Source of the DNA: Bactrocera neohumeralis
Taxonomy: Eukaryota; Arthropoda; Insecta; Diptera; Tephritidae
Assembly: GCF_024586455.1 (NCBI RefSeq)
Contig: NC_065921.1
Span: forward strand, 25,300,635-25,364,634
Direction: 5' to 3'
DNA: 64,000 nt
Part shown: positions 28,050-39,260 of the stretch, piece after piece
How positions within the stretch are numbered: the stretch's first letter is position 1
Layout: each line of letters opens with the position of its first letter
Made by a program: the position numbers and the translations under genes
Notes under the pieces: generated by a model
What the model was told of the DNA's origin: nothing
Seen by the model: the letters and a program-made list of their open reading frames with translations, nothing else
Databases searched by the model: none

Positions 28050-28170
28050 TTTGTTGAAAAATAGAAATTACTTAGTTTCATTAGAGCATTGAAAAAGTGA
28101 AGTAATCAATTGAAAATTTTGTGTGAAAATATTAGAAACGAAATCTTTTAACGCAGCTCGAACAGCAAAG

Positions 28171-28186
28171 ATGACGTCATTACGGT
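28171..28186 (+). CDS. Plus-strand serpin, first coding exon (16 nt)
   Basis: ATG in the fly-like context CAGCAAAGATG encodes MTSLR plus one base and meets the donor T|GTATGT. The phase (1) matches the acceptor at 30352/30353, and the joined codon T|CC gives Ser. The result, MTSLRSCFLVTQTLIAAILI, is a proper signal sequence, which is the main reason to accept so short an exon. Confidence 0.6.
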
Positions 28187-31100
28187 GTATGTATTTGTTT
28201 GTGTAGCTTTCTTTTAAACAAATAAACAATTTAAGGCGAATAAGTGAAATTTATGCCAAAAATTTGCAATGTGCAGTTTTCAAAACGAACATTGAGTGGT
28301 TATAAATGGTTTGGAGCACGTACGCAGAGGCCGCTTTTGAGTGATAAGCGTGTAAAATAGTTGTTGAAATTTGAATTTTTTACGGCGTGTCGGATGTTAG
28401 TGACTTTGTGGCGTATATTCATATGAAAGAGTCATAATTGTCTGAAATTGTTTTATATTAGTGACTTTGGAGAAAGAGTCATATTTGTTTGATATTGTTA
28501 TCGTTTTTATTTTGTTTGAACTTGGCTTGCGGTGCAAGCACTTTTTATAATGCTGGGCGGTCGAAAAAATTAGTCAGTAGCTTATTTTGTGCTTGGATAT
28601 ATCACAGCTTATTATATTGAATTATTTTTTTTTTTAATTTTTTTGCTGTTACATTTGTTTTTTTTTTTACGCCCGACAGTCAACTTTGCTTTGTGGTGCG
28701 CCTCTAGTTGGGGTCACAAATATTTGTGCTCTTACTAATTTCTAACCACAATCTTACGGCAGCTGCATTTATGTGGAAATATTTGTTATGTTAAAAGATA
28801 TATTCCAAACTTTGTTATTATTAAATTCTTATAATTTTCTAAAACTATAAAAAATACACACAGTTTATGTCGTTTGCCAATTCCAATTTGAATTTCAAAG
28901 TAAACAAAAGTATTAGTGAAGCACATTGGCTGTTATCGATTTTCGATAATTGTTTATTATACTACAATACTATACATTCACTACAAGTGTAAAAAAAATT
29001 GGCAAAAACAAGAAAAGGCGTTAAATTCGCCTACACCGTAGCTATAATACCCTTCACAGGTGCCTTTTTTTAACACAGAAGAATATAAAAAATACCTTTA
29101 TCTTGCGTTTGATCGATCAGTTTCTATGGCAGCTATATGTTATAGGTGTTTGATCTAAACTATTTGTTCGGATATTACACGCTTGGCTTTAACAATAATC
29201 TATGCGAAATGTCGTGAATATAGCTCATCAAATAAAAAAGTTATGCAGATATGGATTGGACTTTTATCGGTCAGTTTGTATGGCAGCTATATGCTAAGGT
29301 AAACCAATATCGGTGGTTTCGACAAATGAAATGGTTCTTGAGAAGAAAATGATATGTACAAACTTCAGTCCGATATCTCAGGCACTGTGGAGCTAGTTCA
29401 CATATATACGAATAGACAGACGGCCTTGGTTAAATAGATAAAGTATAGATATACACTTTATAGGGTCCCTGACGTTTCTATCAAGGTATTGCAAACACCG
29501 TGACAAACTCAATAGATTCTCTTCAGGGTATAATAACTTTAATGAGGCATAATAAACATTTTATCAATGCTATTTATGACGATTAGTTCCAAATCAGTTG
29601 ATCTTACTGTTGCTCGTGGCAGTCCAATCAATTCGCTCAGTGAGTTCCAATGTGGGAGTGTAGATATGCGTCATGCTTTATCAGCAAATATTTTTAATTA
29701 ACGCTTTGGAATTAATAATAAATAATATTTTTTAAATAATAGTTTTTCTAATATATACTTATGTATAACCAGATATACAAAACCAAGCACCAAAATAGGC
29801 GTGACCTAATGTAAACAAGACAAACTTGTTGTTGTTGTTTTAACGGAAATTCAATCCCCGTTGGGATGGTAAATGTCATTTGTGTTGTCGTCGATGTCAT
29901 CTAACGGTAGGCCCAAGAAACGTGCTGTTTCGACGGGGTCGGACCAAAGGGAGGAAGGTGTTAGATGGGTAGGGTTTGTAGGGCATGCAAAGAGGTGGTC
30001 AGTGTCATGCGGAGACTCGTTGCATGCAGGGCATACATTGGGTATGTCAGGGTCTATTCTGGATAAGTAGGAGTTTAACCTGCTACAGTATCCAGAACGA
30101 AGTTGCGAAAGGTGGTGGATGGTGGTGGCAAGACAAACTTGTGGAAAGGTTCAATAATAAATATTTTAAAGCACACATATTTTTCAATTGACTATCGAAA
30201 TGTTTAACTAGAAAAATATTTGAAATTCAAAAAAAAAAAAAAAAGAATCGTAGATCTTTAAAATTTAGTTCAGAATGCGCTTAATAAGTCTTACTGCAAA
30301 GCAATTAAAGAAGTTTATATATTTTCAAATGAAATATTTTATTTGCCCCCAGCCTGTTTTCTAGTCACACAAACACTCATCGCTGCAATCTTAATCAACA
30401 TGGCAACAGCCGGCACAATCGCACCTTCGTTAGCGGCCAGTCGCAATCTCTTTGCCGCGGATATTTTCCAAGCGTTAGCGCAGACGCGTGCACAGCAAAA
30501 TGTCGTCTTTTCACCAGCGTCCGTACAGAGTTGCTTGGCGCTAGCCTTTCTGGGCGCTGAAGGCGAAACGGCACAACAACTGCGCAGCGGCTTGCGTTTG
30601 CCAGCCGCGTTGGATAAACCAAGCATTGCGGCAGATTATGCGGCGTTTCTGCAGAAGAACTTCCATAAAGACGCGAATGCAGCGGAGGATGCACCCAAAT
30701 TGCGCATGGCTAATCGTGTGTACGTCAATGAGTCGCTGGAATTGTCGGCAAAGTTCAATGAACTTGCCAAAACTAGTTTTGAGTCTGTAGCGGTGCCAAC
30801 GAAATTCGCCGACGCCGCGAATGCAGTACAAACCATTAATACGTGGGTAGAGCATGAAACTGAGGGCAAAATCAAGAACTTATTACAACCAGATGCCGTG
30901 GATGCGGACACCAGCGCCATTTTGGTGAATGCGATTTACTTTAAAGCCAAGTGGCTGCATCCTTTCAGTGAGTTCTCAACTTCGGAACATGAGTTCCGCA
31001 TGAGCGACGGCCAAACGTCATCGGTGCCTACGATGTACGGCGATGAGCGTGTGAAATATGGCGAGTTAGCGGATTTGGATGCGAAAGCTATCGAGTTGCC

Positions 31101-31693
31101 CTATAAAAATTCGGATTTGTCAATGCTGGTGCTTTTGCCCAATAAAGTTGACGGTTTGGCGGCGTTGGAGCAAAAGTTGACGAATGCTGATCTGAATTTG
31201 ATCGTCGAACGTATGCGTGGCGCCGATGTAGATATATTTTTGCCAAAGTTTCGCATTGAATTCGAGGTGGATCTGAAGCAACCGCTGCAGCAGGTTAGTA
31301 GTGAATACTTTGTATGATGAATTTGTATAACCATTCTGTATATTTTATTTACAGCTAGGTATGGTAGACATGTTCAGCGGATCAGCTGATTTTAGCAGCC
31401 TTTTTGCGTCAGGTCCACAACAAAGAGTTGATGATGTCAAGCACAAGGCGTTCCTCGATGTGAATGAGGCTGGTTCCGAGGCGGCCGCGGCCACATGTGA
31501 GTTGTTTATTTTGCTCTGCTGATTTTATATTATGTGTTTTTGTAATAATAAATTCATTTTTATTGCAGTTATGAAAATCGTGCCCATGAGCCTGAACTTG
31601 AATCAAAAAATATTCAAGGCGGATCATCCATTTGTGTTTGCGATACGAAATAAGGAGGCCGTCTACTTTGTAGGGCATGTAGCGAGGTTGTAA
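28171..31693 (+). CDS. Serpin, single isoform, Spn42D cluster paralogue (whole gene span)
   Basis: Inhibitory-type serpin on the strand opposite to the Spn42Da-like gene. Exons 28171-28186, 30353-31293, 31355-31496 and 31569-31693 join in frame (1224 bases, 407 aa plus stop). Intron phases are 1, 0 and 1, the same as in the neighbour, and the third exon is the same length (142). The N-terminus MTSLRSCFLVTQTLIAAILI is a good signal peptide, so it should be secreted. The loop is EAAAAT-F-MKIVPMSLN: seven residues from the hinge Thr gives Met-Ser as P1-P1', as in elastase/chymotrypsin-type inhibitors. It resembles Drosophila Spn42Dd/Db-type genes; I do not assign a specific symbol. Intron 1 holds two interspersed repeats and a LINE piece. 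Confidence 0.85.
29009..29533 (-). repeat. TATACCCT-family interspersed repeat, inverted
   Basis: Left end CAAGAAAAGGCGTTAAATTC and AATACCCTTCACAGGT are the reverse complement of the family's right end; the right end is CTTCAGGGTATAATA. Inside the first intron of the plus-strand serpin. Confidence 0.65.
29816..30135 (-). mobile_element. LINE zinc-knuckle tail fragment
   Basis: On the minus strand: DIPNVCPACNESPHDTDHLF, ACPTNPTHLTPSSLWSDP and VETARFLGLPLDDIDD. This is the C-terminal CxxC...H....C tail of a LINE ORF2, open in frame over this stretch, so a rather young copy of the 3' end. Located in serpin intron 1. Confidence 0.7.
30353..31293 (+). CDS. Plus-strand serpin, core exon
   Basis: Acceptor TTTATTTGCCCCCAG|CC and donor CAG|GTTAGT. 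It carries VVFSPASVQSCLAL, LRMANRVYVNESL, NAIYFKAKWLHPF, ELPYKNSDLSMLVLLPN and LPKFRIEFEVDL, the conserved serpin blocks in order. GC content is clearly higher than in the surroundings, as for a real coding exon. Long frames on the opposite strand within this exon are shadows. Confidence 0.93.
31355..31496 (+). CDS. Plus-strand serpin, hinge exon
   Basis: Acceptor TTTATTTACAG|CT and donor ACAT|GTGAG. It encodes LGMVDMFSGSADFSSLF through KAFLDVNEAGSEAAAAT, the hinge of an inhibitory serpin (Ser at P14, Ala at P12-P9). Same 142-base length as the neighbour's hinge exon. Confidence 0.92.
31569..31693 (+). CDS. Plus-strand serpin, terminal loop exon
   Basis: Acceptor TTTTTATTGCAG|TT. It encodes MKIVPMSLNLNQKIFKADHP, FVFAIRNKEAVYFVGHVARL and TAA. 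Only one terminal exon is seen downstream of this gene before the next LINE fragment, in contrast to the multi-cassette neighbour. A polyadenylation signal AATAAA lies at 31767-31772. Confidence 0.92.
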
Positions 31694-31766
31694 AGCAACT
31701 GAATGTATTGAGTGAAGATTTTGAAAGAAAAAAATTCGAATATATTTGTAAAATATTTTTTAATTT

Positions 31767-31772
31767 AATAAA
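31767..31772 (+). other. Polyadenylation signal of the plus-strand serpin
   Basis: AATAAA 74 bases after the stop codon, in an AT-rich stretch. Confidence 0.5.
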
Positions 31773-31984
31773 AAATATATTCACTAACGGAATGGCTCAT
31801 ATTGCGCCCAAGTTAAGGGTATTTGAAAGAAGGTTAGGTTAGGTCGTCGGATTGATACAAAATTTATGGATCTCATTTGGACATATTTGTTCTCTGTGTT
31901 ATCCAAAAACTCCTTAAAGCTCATTACATCATACATCGACGAAGTGTTTTGAGCTCACCCCATATTTATTAACGCGTGTGATAT

Positions 31985-32335
31985 TAATCCCAGTTACGTC
32001 GCCAGGTTCTTAAAAGATGTATCTACCGAGATATTGTAATCTCTGGCAAAAGCCAGGCAATAGTAGCACTGCGTGTGTACCTTCTGGACAGTGTTCAGTC
32101 AGAACATCTAAATTGACTTTGCTAGGAACAAGTAGTTCGGAGGAGCTCTTACGGTTCACTTGGGGCACAAGGATCTCGCAGTCTCACAAAATCTTGTTGT
32201 TAACCTGCGGTTGCCGAGCTCACTGGAGGTCCATAGGTTCAGCGCTAGAACGCAATAGGTTATCGGAAAACCGGCTCACTGGAGGTCCACAGGTTCAGCG
32301 CTAGAACGCAATAGGTTATCGGAAAACCGCCTTCT
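31985..32335 (-). mobile_element. Non-LTR retrotransposon C-terminal fragment with a local tandem duplication
   Basis: The minus strand reads SSELLVPSKVNLDVLTEHC, the block between RNase H and the zinc knuckle (ELL.LSK..L..LTG.LTGHC). A 56-base unit (32218-32273) is repeated directly at 32274-32329 with one mismatch. It is related to 46900-48065. Confidence 0.55.
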
Positions 32336-32409
32336 AATAATTGTAATTGCAGTAAGGGTGTCTTCTCTAGCAAGCTTTTAGGCTTTGCAGTTGCCGGTGA
32401 TTCCGCTGT

Positions 32410-32459
32410 GACACATACAAGTCTAATATCATTTGACACATACAAGTCTAATATCTTAT
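32410..32459. repeat. 25-bp direct tandem repeat
   Basis: GACACATACAAGTCTAATAT occurs twice with a 25-base period. Confidence 0.6.
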
Positions 32460-32480
32460 TTGTAAGAAACTTTAGAATCA

Positions 32481-33115
32481 TTTTTCTCGAAACGTTGTTT
32501 TTATAGTCTGTGCGGAAAACTACTCCGAAACGGCTAGACCGATAGATGTATCGATATATTTGTCAGGTATGAATCGAAGATAAAAGATTTTTCAAATAGA
32601 TTTCGATTTTTATAAAATTTTTATCGATTTCTTGGACAGCTACTTGATTAATTAATTTGCTTTCAAGAAGGTCAGCTTGATTATTGAAAGTAAATCTATT
32701 CATTATTTGCTACAAAGATTTGGAAGAAAACAAAAACCACAAGATTAGATTAATATTTTATCAAATTGGTAGTTTTCTTCCATAAAAATGTTTCCTTTGA
32801 TAACAACAATATTACACATTTCAATAAAAGTAATTAATTACTCATCGCTAGCAATTTTAGAGCATTTTTAACGGAGTTATAAATATAATATTGATACATT
32901 AATTTATGACTATGCATGTACATATTATATGACTATATATTAATGTATGAGTATACATTGTATCGATAACTATTTTTTGAAACTTCCAAAATAGTTTTTA
33001 ATAAGTAGATTAAACCGATTTGAAGTTATCGATCATAGTTGCGGAAGGTTGCTTGTTCCTTTATGGTTATTTTGTATTACTTTTTTTTTGGCAACACCGA
33101 CTAAGTGTAAGTTCA
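32481..33115. other. Intergenic, nothing recognised
   Basis: AT-rich sequence with no supported feature. Confidence 0.4.
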
Positions 33116-33117
33116 AA

Positions 33118-33535
33118 CAAGAAAATATTTTTACTTGGGTTGCATTAAAGCTGTAATACCCTTCAAAAATAATCAAGTTTCTGTACAAGAATTTGATTTT
33201 GAGCGATCAGTGTATATGGCAGCTTTATGCTATAGCTATCCGATCTGAATAATTTCTTCGAAAATCGTACTGTTACTTTGAAAAATAATCCACACCGAAT
33301 TTCGTGAATATATCTCGTCAATAGAAAAAGTTTTCCATACAAACACTTGTCTCCGATCGTTCAGTTTGTATGGCAGCTATATGCTACAATAGTCCGATAT
33401 TGGTGATTCCGACAAACGAGCAGCTTTTTGTGGAGAGAAGGACATGTGTTAAGTTTCAGATCGATATCTCGGAAATTGAGGGATTGGTTCGTGCATATAC
33501 AGACAGATAAGGCCAAATCGACTCAATTCGGTGAT
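33118..33535 (-). repeat. TATACCCT-family repeat, inverted and truncated
   Basis: GTAATACCCTTC, TATGGCAGCT modules and GACTCAATTCGG match the family in reverse orientation; the far end with the palindrome is missing. Confidence 0.6.
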
Positions 33536-34424
33536 CATTTACATATACATATGTATGTATGTACCTATTCATATAACTGTATTTAATATAATCTACGACA
33601 TTTCCTTCTGCAGGTTACAAACTTCTTCGCAAACTTATAATTCTATTTTCAAAATTAAAATAACACTAAATTTGGTGACTAATGCAACTCTTTTTTTAAC
33701 AGTCAAGCTCTTTACTCACTATAATATATTTTTACAGATAATTGTTGAACTATCTCAAAAACGTATAGCTTAATTAGTTTTTAACGACTCTAAATGTTAT
33801 TAGTGTTCTTGGCTACAGCTTTGTTGGCAAGTACACATCATTCACGGAAAAGTGACATCAAAAAGGGAAGTTTCAGAATAACAACATATTGTGAAATGTG
33901 CGAAAATATTTGAAATACACAATATTGCAGCAAAAAATAATGAATATAATTTTGTGAAATATTTTTGAACGAAATGTCGAAGAGTTGTTATCACTACACT
34001 TTCTTAATAAAAAATTAAAAAAAAAAAAAACTTTTGGAATGTGAAATCAAAACATTATCGATAACATCAGTTTACACCGAAAATGACGCATACTTTCATT
34101 GTTTTTATTGTTGATCACCAATTTTTTCCTATGTGTGTATTTTTTAATGCTACTAGGTGCGCTTGCTTATCTGTAAGTATATACATATGTATGCATCTTT
34201 GTAAATACTTTTGCATCACAATTTCACAATGTATTTCTCTTTGAACATTTCGTTGCTCATCACAAAAACTCTTTCACAGCCATTTGTTGTTTTTTGACAG
34301 AAATTGAGTGCTATTTTTCAGCCGATATTTCCAGCATTACACACACTGATCACTAACACTTCAATTATACACAGTTTCTATTATTTCGCAATTTTCAGTT
34401 TTTCAAAATTCTTTATTTACTTAC

Positions 34425-34521
34425 CAAAATTGCAATTGTTTCCACGTCTGCTGAGGGGACTCCACAGGGTTAGCAGATTCTTTGCGTTGACTATTTTACG
34501 TCCAATAAATGACATCAACAT
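34425..34521 (-). CDS. Candidate alternative first exon (phase-1 donor)
   Basis: On the minus strand ATG at 34521-34519 (context TCAACAAATG) opens a clean frame of 32 codons, MLMSFIGRKIVNAKNLL.. to ..RGNNCNF. It ends with one base at the donor G|GTAAGTAAAT. The phase equals that of the serpin first exon at 20327, so it could splice to the 17223 acceptor. The peptide has basic, amphipathic features and is not a clear signal peptide. A TATAAAAG box lies at 34675-34668 and an Inr-like TCAGTT at 34609. It could instead belong to another minus-strand gene, but I see no other acceptor that would clearly take it. Confidence 0.4.
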
Positions 34522-34599
34522 TTGTTGACTGAATTTTTGCTGACTTGTTTCAGTATTTATGTGTTGCCGGCCGAGAATGACGGCACTACGTTTTGTTGT

Positions 34600-34680
34600 G
34601 GTATGAACTGAGCGAAAGCAAATAATTAATTAGCCGCTTAAAGAGCGCAAGTAAACATATGAGCTCTCTTTTATACGTCA
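34600..34680 (-). promoter_or_regulatory. Candidate core promoter (TATA box / Inr)
   Basis: TATAAAAG on the minus strand at 34675-34668, about 150 bases ahead of the candidate exon ATG, with TCAGTT (Inr-like, A at 34609) between them. The TATA-Inr distance (about 65) is longer than the usual 30, so the two motifs may not act together. Confidence 0.3.
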
Positions 34681-35307
34681 GTTTTAATGCAACGCTGAAA
34701 GATTTAATTAGTACAGACACACTGGTTAAATCTAAAGTGTCACCCTGTGGAAATATTTATTAGTGGTGACATGAACCCTTGCCAAGAGTGATTGAACGGA
34801 GGCGGATTGTAAAATACAAAATTTAACGATAAATTTGAACGTAAGAGTAGTCAGTTAAGCTCATCAATTTTTATTAAATAATATTATTCTTAATTTTCAA
34901 TCATTTTTGAAGCATTTTAATTTAATTTTCTGCCGCATGAGGTATTAAAATACTAGCTATAATACAATAATAACAATAATAATAAAAAAAAATAAAAATA
35001 ATCAATAAAGTTTTTAAATCTTTCAGTTTTTAATTAATAACATTATATTAAAAACCCATATAAGAATTTATACATGTCCAGAAGTAACAAATAACAATGT
35101 CTCAACAAAAGTTTAGCGAATTCATCAACCACTCTCCACTCTGTTCAATTTATCGACTTGCAATGTCAACAATCGCCGCTATGTCATCGTTAAGCACAAA
35201 TAAATTCAGTAAAAATGCGCAAGAACGGATTTGCAAGGACGCCTCATTTTGAAAACGCAAAAGCGTCGCGGAAACGTATAAAATATTTATTCAAAAGTTG
35301 AAATTCG

Positions 35308-35660
35308 TATAAATAGTGTTGTAGTAGAATTGTTTTGCATAATTGTTGTGAGAAAGTCCATAATTTAATGTATTAAAAGCAATATGCTGGAATTGCCTGC
35401 TAGTGCTACTGTGGGTTTCAAATTGTTTGCATTGTGAATTCGTGCGGTTCGGTTGATTAATGTTGATATGAATGCAATGAATGTGTAAAATAATGTTTAC
35501 TTAGTGTAATACTTTAATAAAAGTATATAATTCCAAATTAAATATGAAGTTTGTCACCTGATGCATGTCTGCCCAAAGTATTGTTGGCATAGAGCATCTC
35601 AAAGCGAAAGCTAGTGTGTAGGTGTCAAAAGTGTTAACGTATTTTGTTTTACGCTTTGGT
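35308..35660 (+). promoter_or_regulatory. Possible 5' UTR exon with TATA box and donor
   Basis: GTATAAATAG near 35308 could be a TATA box. The following 330 bases have no long ORF and end in CGCTTTG|GTAAGAAG (donor at about 35661). The pattern fits a non-coding first exon of a plus-strand gene whose coding exons I cannot find in the window. Weak evidence. Confidence 0.2.
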
Positions 35661-36202
35661 AAGAAGAAGAAAAAGTAAAAGGAAGTACGAAAAAGGAGGA
35701 AGTGTCAGTTGGTTCTGAAATTGAATGCGGTTAAAGCGAACCAGAATGTAACCAGTTGGTAAGTGGTTCTTAATAAAGAAATTGTTACGTGACAGAAAAT
35801 ATTAATAGAGTTCTAAGTAAAGCTTTGGTTTATGGCAATAACGGTGATTTTAAGCCATACTTATATTTATAATTCGATAATATGCTTTTATTGAAATAGA
35901 TTTTTTTGTTGAATTTTATTAATTACTAAATCTTGCGATATAGTCAAGATAAAGTGAGAATATGAGGAAGCAAAAAATTTATGTGATGGAAATTGTGTGA
36001 AGAGCATTATTTAGGCACGGTATCAAAAACGGTATCATAAAACGTATAGTGATGCTAAGGATGAGCTTATTAATATTTATTTTTTAATTTAATGAAAGCA
36101 CAGTAATTAGAGGTGTAGAAAACCATATAATTTACAATTTTTAACAGGCTTGCCATTTAACTAAAAAATGGGATACTATAAAATTTATAAAATGAACAAT
36201 AT

Positions 36203-36591
36203 AACGGAGTTTTCACTAAGAGCGCTACAAAAGTTTTTTTAAATAAATATAGGATATCAATGAAACTTGTTTTTAAATAAATCGATTGTGACATTCGCTA
36301 GTTGGCTTGTGGCGCCGTCCTGTTGGAACCATATATTGTCCATGTCCATATCATTCAATTCGGACCAAAAATATTTAATTATCATTGATTCCGATTCACA
36401 GTAACGTGCCGGTATTGATCGTCACGGAAGAAGTACGGCCCAATGACGCCGCCGGCTCATGAACCGTACCAAAACGTAATTTTCCGGGATACAATGGTGA
36501 GAGTATTTCATTGATATCTCAAACCGTTTTTGTTTTATTTAAAAAAAAAATTTGTAGCGCTTTTATTGAAAATCCCGCTTTTACAACATGG
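36203..36591. mobile_element. Internally deleted transposon (MITE-like) with inverted repeats
   Basis: Left end GTTTTCACTAAGAGCGCTAC and right end GTAGCGCTTTTATTGAAAAT are mirrored, the same terminal type as the right end of the transposon at 26265-27370. The interior is antisense to its transposase (QQDGA..., TVNGNRY and YFFRDDQ can be read on the minus strand), so this is a deletion derivative of that family, inserted in reverse. Confidence 0.65.
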
Positions 36592-36889
36592 GCGTAAAGC
36601 TGTAGAAGTGTTTCATCCTGCTTAAAAAATTTATAAAATAAATTAATTAATACTATAAGAATTACAATAATGAAGTATCGATATGAAATTGAAGTATAAA
36701 AAATTTACAAAAGAAAAGACTTTTGGAAAGCGTTGTCATCTGTATAAACATTTTAATTCTGTAAATTCTTTAAAATTAGAGACAAAATAAACCTTTGATA
36801 TTTGTGGGCTTAGCAAACCTAACATTCGAGTTCGTAGATCATCCATGAGTTACAATCTGGGAACTCGCAACTTTATCGTAGAATTTAAC

Positions 36890-37065
36890 ATTTTTGATGA
36901 TTTATGTACGTATTCAGAACGCTGTGATATACGGACACTATGGCAAGTGTGAAGATCTTAATGGAGAATATTTTGAAAAACAATTAGAGATTTTCAATGA
37001 CTAAAATTTGTTTTTGTTTTTTAATCCAGAAATATAAAATGCAACCTACGCATTACAAAATGGGA
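36890..37065 (+). mobile_element. Mariner 3' tail fragment
   Basis: GAGAATATTTTGAAAAACAAT followed by TAAAATTTGTTTTTGTTTT matches the 3' end of the mariner family seen inverted at 7440-7995. Nothing upstream is preserved. Confidence 0.5.
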
Positions 37066-37863
37066 TTCAAACTGTATATGTTCTAAAAAGCTTACAGTTT
37101 AGACTATTTTTTGGAGAAATATAGCCGTCTGACTATTTTTCTTATAAAATAAATGAAGTATTTCAATATGTGCATAATAATAAGTACGCCTTAAAAAATT
37201 TCCATCGTATAGTTTTTGAAATGAGTTGCCTCCGGATTGAAAATTGTAAGTAAAAAAATATATTCTCGAGTCTTTACGATGTGGATTTCCCACAAAATAG
37301 GCTTAGATAATTTCATATTTTATTTATAAATAATAATTAAATTTGAGAAGGGTTGTCACCTGCTTAAAAAATCAAACATGAATGAAATATTAAAACGAAA
37401 ATGATTTAAAAATAATTTTTTAAAATATTGGAAAAACGTGCTGTTTATATTATATTACAATAAATTATATTTATTCCTTCATTTTTGAACCGAGGTAAAA
37501 AGTTTAAGCGATAGACTTTTTATAAAAATTTCTTCGAATATAAATTACGTATTTAAAGTACGAATTTTTGAGTAAACTAAGTTGTGTGAAAAACTGCTCC
37601 ATTTTGCAGCTGAAATGAATTGTCTAAAGAAAGCAGAGATTCTGCAAGTGAGTGTGCATATTAAAATCAAAAAATGTTGACTATTGAACAAAAAGTTCTA
37701 AGCCAAAAATTGAGCAATAATAGCAAAGTGGAGAGAACAAAGGCACATGCCCACATATGTATATCATACATACATATGCAGGTGGAGAACTACTCCCACA
37801 CTGTGTTTGTTGTGAATGAGGGATGTGTGACCATGTTTTTCTCAATCTCCATGTGAAAATATA

Positions 37864-38715
37864 TACAGCTGCGTTCAAAATAATAACAGTGTCAAGAAGC
37901 CAATATACGAATTTCTTACAAAAAGCTTATTTCGCTTTTTTGTCTGTTGAAATTGAGTAAGAACATAACATAAAGATTTATTTTACATATAGGGGTTTTA
38001 CATGTATGTATGTATATAACTGCAAAATAGTTCGAAAATTCGTTGTTAAAAAAATGATGGTATTTCACAAATAGTTTAAAAAAGTAACTGAAACATCGGT
38101 GAATATAGGAAGTATATATAGATACAAACAAGTGGAGTTCCGTATTTGGTCGAAAAGTCTTAATTTTTCAAAACTTCTTTACAGAGACGCGGCAAAGAGT
38201 TGACTAGGTCTTCACAACGAATTTTAAGTATTTTTTTCCCAAGAATTCTCCATTACTGAGCAAAGTTCGCGGTTATTGCCTGGTTTGAGTTTTCTGACTT
38301 CTTTCTTAATATCACCCAATAGATTCTCTATGGGATTGAGGTCGGCTGATTGCGCAGACCAAAGCATGACCTCAATCCTTTTGACACGAAACCACTCCCT
38401 GGCTAGCCGACTGTTATCTTTCGAGCTGTTATCCTGCCCATTTCAGAGGCATTTTGTCTTCTGCGTCAGGTAACATTGTGGTATTCAAATATCCACTTAG
38501 ATATGTTAATCTATGACAGTGTCAATACGATATATGGCCCAATACCATCGAGAGAGAAACATGCTCAAACTAATATTTTCAAAACTTCATGTGTTACGAG
38601 ACATATATTGCCGGCAACCCGTGCCTCCAAAAATAACGATTTTACTTTCGTCCGTCCATAATATATTTCGCCACTTTTGCAATGCCCGAGTGATATGATT
38701 CATCGCGTTGGTATT
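37864..38715 (-). mobile_element. Tc1-like transposon, truncated
   Basis: The left edge is the Tc1-type terminus CAGCTGCGTTCAAAATAATA. The minus strand reads WRNILWTDESKIVIFGGTGC (first catalytic Asp block) at about 38690-38620 and SADLNPIENLLGDIKKEV then SLPRLCKEVLKN toward 38170. The block with the second Asp is deleted. The other end is cut off by the LINE copy that starts at about 38717. Confidence 0.75.
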
Positions 38716-38716
38716 T

Positions 38717-39260
38717 TTGTTTTTGTCCAACGCAGAATAACTCTTGCCAACAGGTGCTACTTCAGACTGAATAGACAATTGAGAAGTAAAGTCCTCTCTC
38801 GACGAATAAAATTCAAATTCTATAAGTCACTCATCATCCCCGACCTGCTATATGGTGCAGAGGCATGAACGATGCTAACATCTGATGAGTCGACGTTACG
38901 AGTTTATATGAGAAAGGTTCTGCAGAAGATTTATGGTCCTTTGCGCATTGGTCACAGCGAATACCGTAGTCCATGGCACGATGAACTGTACGAGATATAT
39001 GACGACATTGGCATAGTTTAGCGATACGGCTATGCTCGCTGTGTCTTGTCGTCCGAATGGATGAAAAAACTCCAGCTTTGAGAGCAGTCGACTCAGTACA
39101 CACCGGGGAAAGCAGATGAAGAGGAAGACTTCCACTCCGTTGGAAAGACCAAGTGAAGAGAAGAACCTGGCTATACTTGGAATCTCTAATTGGCGCCAAA
39201 CAGCTAAAGGGAAGAATGACTGGGGCGCTGTTGTAAGCTCGGCTATTTGTCTACGCCAAT
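38717..39260 (+). mobile_element. LINE ORF2 C-terminal remnant
   Basis: Plus-strand frames read SKVLSRRIKFKFYKSLIIPD, LLYGAEA, TSDESTLRVYMRKVLQKIYG and LGISNWRQTAKGKNDWGAVV. Same family as 19078-19625 and 41586-42690. Several stops. Confidence 0.7.

Noticed and set aside
30339..30920. Several minus-strand open frames of 94-104 codons inside the plus-strand serpin exon
   Set aside because: They are shadows of a GC-richer coding exon; the plus frame has all serpin motifs and splice signals.
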